From Prinia subflava (lineage: Eukaryota > Chordata > Aves > Passeriformes > Cisticolidae), in contig NC_086259.1 of the NCBI RefSeq assembly GCF_021018805.1, positions 5,856,001 to 5,920,000 of the forward strand: DNA of 64,000 nucleotides, given 5' to 3'. Position numbers and translations under genes: made by a program. Each line of letters opens with the position of its first letter. Position 1 is the stretch's first letter. This document shows, piece by piece, positions 60,481 through 64,000 of the stretch. The notes under the pieces are model-generated. The model was given only the letters and a program-made list of their open reading frames with translations. It was not told where the DNA came from and did no database searches.

Positions 60481-62029
60481 ATATGCATACATTTATGTGT
60501 GTGTGAGAGGATTAACACAGTTTTGTTAACATAGAATTTTGCATTGTGAATGCAGGCAGGCTAAAAACAAGGAAAATCTGTCTGGAATGCCTAACATGGA
60601 TAGTTGAGGAACATAATACAGATTCATGTTGGTGGAGCTGAGTAATGCTGGGAACAATATAAAGTTTTGCAACCTTTATTAAATATACAAACTGTAGATG
60701 ATCAAATACCCTGCACAACTGAATCAGGGATATCAACTGTTCTCATCTCCTTTCCTCTATGCTTTGAGGTAAATTACTCTTAAATAGTTTTTACAATGTC
60801 AAAATTAGTAGTTTCACTGAAGCTGTTGAAGTCTGGTTTGCCATGCATTTACATACTATTGTCACTTGATCTTCATGTCCAGAAGCTGTTTGTCCTCTAG
60901 TTAGTTTCTTCTAATTTTATTTCCCCTATATTTGGAGTGTTTTTAATCACACCACTACAGATTCTTTGATATCTGATGAGGTATGAGGTCTTCTGAAGGT
61001 GTTCGTAAAAGGATTTTTCTTTTCTTTGTGGATATGGCATGCTCAAAAAATGCGTAGGAACTTGATTATCTTTGAACTTTTCACCCTTCTGCCAACTTTG
61101 TTGAAATGAGCCTGTAGATTCAGATGTTACAGGGTGGCACAGGTGTGGTGTCATCACACAGAATTGCTGCAGTGAAGGTGTTTATGCTGCTCCCTGGTCA
61201 TCCTAAGTCCCCTCCCACTTTTCAAATCTAATAGTGTTTTCACTGAACCCTAAGAAGGGTCTAGGCTTTCCTGCCAAAGGTCTTGTTTTCTGGTATTGGA
61301 TCTCATTCTTGCTCCAGGAAATCAACCCTACTCGAGTCCAGATGACAAAAGCCAAGTTGACAGAGCTCTTGTTTTAGGTGTGGCAGGAAGGAGATGAACA
61401 GGTTAATCCTCGATGTGAACTTGTATTTAGACAGTGCTGTGTGAGAGTCAAATTCTGGTCTTTGTCCTCTGATTTTCAGCTCAAGTAGTAGAGAAATGGA
61501 CCCCAAAAGTTGATCACTTTCTAGCTTTTCACTTTTCCAAGGAAGTGCCCCAGTGTCACCCGAGCTCCAGGCTCGAATGCTCTCAGACCTCCCCTTTAAG
61601 GCAGCAGCTGTGGGCTGGTTCTGGGCCTGGGGAGCAGAGAGCTCACCTCTCAAATCTGCCCTGTCTCACTTCAATTATTTGGCATGTTTCACTTTCCTAA
61701 TGATAGTGGCAAAGCCGTGCTTGTTTGCATCTAAAATTAAAGCTGTTCAGAGTTCAGATATGTAGGTTTTTGCAGCATTGAGGTGTGCCAACTTTCGTCC
61801 TGGAGTTGTGTAGTTCATGATACACAAATTGAAGGTGGATATGATGCTTGGCAATTTCACACATGTTATGCAGCATTAGATTTCCCCAAGCAAAATTTGG
61901 AATGATATAGTTTGTGGATTTGAGAGATGCTAAAGGAGATCAAGGCAGCTGTAGCTGCGGTACAGGCATGCAATGTTATCTGCATTTCATAGAGGCATTT
62001 TGTGTAGGATTTTATTTTAGCATTTTGTG
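60481..62029. other. Non-coding DNA with one GC-richer patch
   Basis: 61300-61660 is less AT-rich and carries a minus-strand open frame (61303-61653, 116 codons) with no recognised domain. The rest is AT-rich. Confidence 0.5.
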
Positions 62030-62290
62030 CTAATTCGTATTTCATGATTCATTCATACGTTTAACCCGTTAATGCAATTCTAACCTTTCCCTGATTGCTC
62101 AGATAAAAGCATTTTCTCTGTGTCTCAGAGAGTATGAAATAAGGTGGCAGAATGATAAATACCAATAGCGGATCTCTGGCTTGGTAGCAGTATTCAGTAG
62201 CATATAACGTGGCTTTCACTTACACAAAGAAAGGTCATACATTTTCATCTGTGACGTATCATCCTTGCCTGAGACATGAACTTCACAAAT
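62030..62290. promoter_or_regulatory. Candidate conserved non-coding element
   Basis: A repeat-free block with CpG kept in TTCGTATT, ATACGTTTAACCCGTTAAT, AGCGGATC, AACGTGG and GACGTATC, all within about 230 bases. GACGTATC and AACGTGG are CRE-like and ACGT-core words. Inferred from texture only. Confidence 0.28.
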
Positions 62291-62790
62291 ATGTGAAGCC
62301 ACTATATTCTACAGTTGTTTTCTTCTGGGCCATAACCTCTAGGTTTTAGTTACTCTAACTTGATGGAGCCTCAGGCTTGTGATATTGTGGACAAATGATT
62401 GGCATCTCCTGCTGGAAATCCCTCTTTTGATGGACTGCTTTGCTTTTTAGGACATATGAAACCTCAGAAATCCCGCAAATCATGTTCTCTGTTTGAAAAC
62501 ATGACCAAAACCACACATCACAAATTAAATATTAGAAATTAGTCCTTGACTGAGACAAAGGACTTTTGGTTTTGCATGAAAATTTGGATGACAATTATTT
62601 TTTCCTACCAGAGGTGAGCTGGAAATTGCTTACACAGCATTATATTTTTAAAAAGAGCAAATATAACACAAATTCTGTGCAGCCTTAAATACTAATGCAT
62701 GTTTTTCTTTGTGTTTCCTTTTTTTCCTTAGGAAATTGGTAATAGAAATTGTGCATCACTTCAGGGTCTTGTGGTATGACCTCAAAACAT
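62291..62790. other. AT-rich non-coding DNA
   Basis: Nothing is recognised. Confidence 0.55.
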
Positions 62791-62842
62791 TTGTTTGTTT
62801 ATTTATTTACTTCCTTCTCCCCTCCCCCCCTCCCCCCCTCCT
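62791..62842. repeat. (TTTG/TTTA)n followed by a C-rich tract
   Basis: Tetranucleotide TTTG and TTTA units lead into C4-T-C7-T-C7-T-C2 (62819-62841). The minus strand has G runs of 7, 7 and 4 with single-base A loops, enough for four or more GGG blocks and hence a G-quadruplex with short loops. Confidence 0.9.
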
Positions 62843-63759
62843 TTTTTGACTCCTGCTCTGGCTAATTGCTCTCCTCTTTCCCTTGAAAGAATAAAATTTT
62901 GTGTTTTAACACATTCCATTTCTTACAAGCTAAGGGGCCCCCATTTTAATGCTTTTCTCACTTTCCCTCTTATGGATATTGGAAAAATAATTTCATCTCT
63001 TGAACTGTCTAACACAGAGAGTAAGAGCCTATGTTTCTACACCCTTATCAACTGGATTGGAATTTTCCACATGGAGCAAATGCAGAGTTGAACCCTAAGG
63101 AGCATCATGGGGACTAGATCCCAGAGTTCCAACATGCTCCTTGCTTAATTACAGGCAGTATTCATTCAAAAGACTCTCTTAAATTAATTGAGAGCACTGC
63201 CTGAAAGAGGTTGAAAGATTGGGATCATTCTGAACAGCAATGTAGTTGTGCTATACTGTTAAAGGATGCCATGTCTTAAATATACTGGAAGTCATAAACA
63301 CGGCATTATCATAAATTACAAAGCAGACTTTTGGAAGATTTGTTCTACCTTTCACAAAATGCTAATGTTTATTTTGCTTTCATTTCATCACATTGTCTTT
63401 CATTTAAAAATTACAGCTTTACTACAGTGAGCTAATTTCATAATACTGTATTAACTTAATATTATATAAATTATGTTTGTCAGATTTGGGCATTGTTGTA
63501 GATGTACAAAGCCCAAATTTACTACCAAAGCTCTCCAAACACATGTATTCATAATTTGCTACAATGAACCATATGCCACAATATAGTATTAAGGAATTAC
63601 ACATTCTAATGCTGGGCACAAATCCTGCTGCTCTTTCTGCAACTGTTCTAGGTACAAATAGAAACAATATATTTCTAGCCTTTTTTCCCCCCCTATTTGC
63701 AATTATGAGCAAAAAATGCTACAGTGTGGGAATATTTTAACCACCTGCACTTTGTTGTC
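62843..63759. other. AT-rich non-coding DNA with one imperfect hairpin
   Basis: An imperfect inverted repeat lies at 63153-63202 (AGGCAGT with ACTGCCT, and CTCTC with GAGAG inside). The arms are too interrupted for a convincing microRNA precursor. No gene is seen. Confidence 0.5.
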
Positions 63760-64000
63760 TGACTAATTTTTAGCTGCGTGTTGCCTTTGAACATTATTGG
63801 AAATATGCGGCGATTGCAGCAGTTCCTGGGTGTATTTTCTCTGCAGACTATTATAACTTTAGGCCTGGAAGGAAAAGGTAATAGAAATTGGCACAGGGAA
63901 TATTACAGAGTAGGGAGAGCTACAGCTTTCTTTTAGTGGAGAATGGGAGCGCTCCTGCCTAAGAGGTTTAATTGCAGCTGCCTGCAGTTTTGCATGCGGC
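63760..64000. promoter_or_regulatory. Candidate conserved element, cut by window end
   Basis: CpG-bearing words (GCGTG, TGCGGCGATTGC, GGAGCGCTCC and GCGGC) return in the last 240 bases. GGAGCGCTCC at 63946-63955 is a perfect palindrome. No open frame of note is seen. The block may continue past 64000. Confidence 0.28.

Noticed and set aside
63153..63202. Possible microRNA hairpin
   Set aside because: Only 7- and 5-base paired segments separated by unpaired bases, which is too weak for a precursor stem.

Overview
The window looks like a gene-poor stretch of a bird nuclear genome. It is AT-rich and CpG-poor throughout, with homopolymer and simple repeats, long gaps without any coding signal, and no operon-like packing. 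The assignment to birds rests mainly on an old long terminal repeat (LTR) at 276-889. Its start, internal landmarks and end resemble, from memory, the LTR of avian ERVL-type endogenous retroviruses. A second, very diverged fragment near 51401-51545 resembles an ancient repeat that I know from turtle, crocodilian and bird genomes. No database search was run, so the species is open.

I find no protein-coding gene, rRNA, tRNA, CRISPR array or bacterial-type element. The open reading frames are short, lie on both strands, and are of the size chance produces in this much sequence. The longest (35263-35745) is an artefact of a 7-base tandem repeat. Two stretches, 4491-4645 and 52819 onward, have splice-like borders and an open frame. 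They are listed only as weak exon candidates. The window is therefore most likely intergenic, or part of a very large intron.

Layout. 1-890: T-rich tract and the ERVL-like LTR. 890-5640: AT-rich DNA with one GC-rich patch (4485-4840). 5640-6268: two copies of a dispersed repeat in opposite orientation, forming a 117-base inverted repeat with a 110-base spacer. 6269-16150: unremarkable DNA. 16150-20420: three blocks of higher complexity that look like conserved non-coding elements, plus a 106-base tandem duplication. 20421-33280: featureless AT-rich DNA. 33280-33800: another candidate regulatory block. 35345-35645: 43 head-to-tail copies of a 7-base unit, with strong G-quadruplex and triplex potential. 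37313-37950: three CACGTG E-boxes. 41010-41470 and 48330-48720: the two most CpG-rich blocks. 51300-51545: an E-box beside the ancient repeat. 59.7-64 kb: T-tracts, clustered homeodomain-type sites, a C-rich G4 tract and a last candidate block cut by the window end.

Taken together, few recognisable transposons, no genes and several separate high-complexity CpG-retaining blocks fit a regulatory gene desert, of the kind that flanks developmental genes. This is an inference from sequence texture alone. I could not identify the target gene or the locus. I saw nothing that I can call a new biological system.
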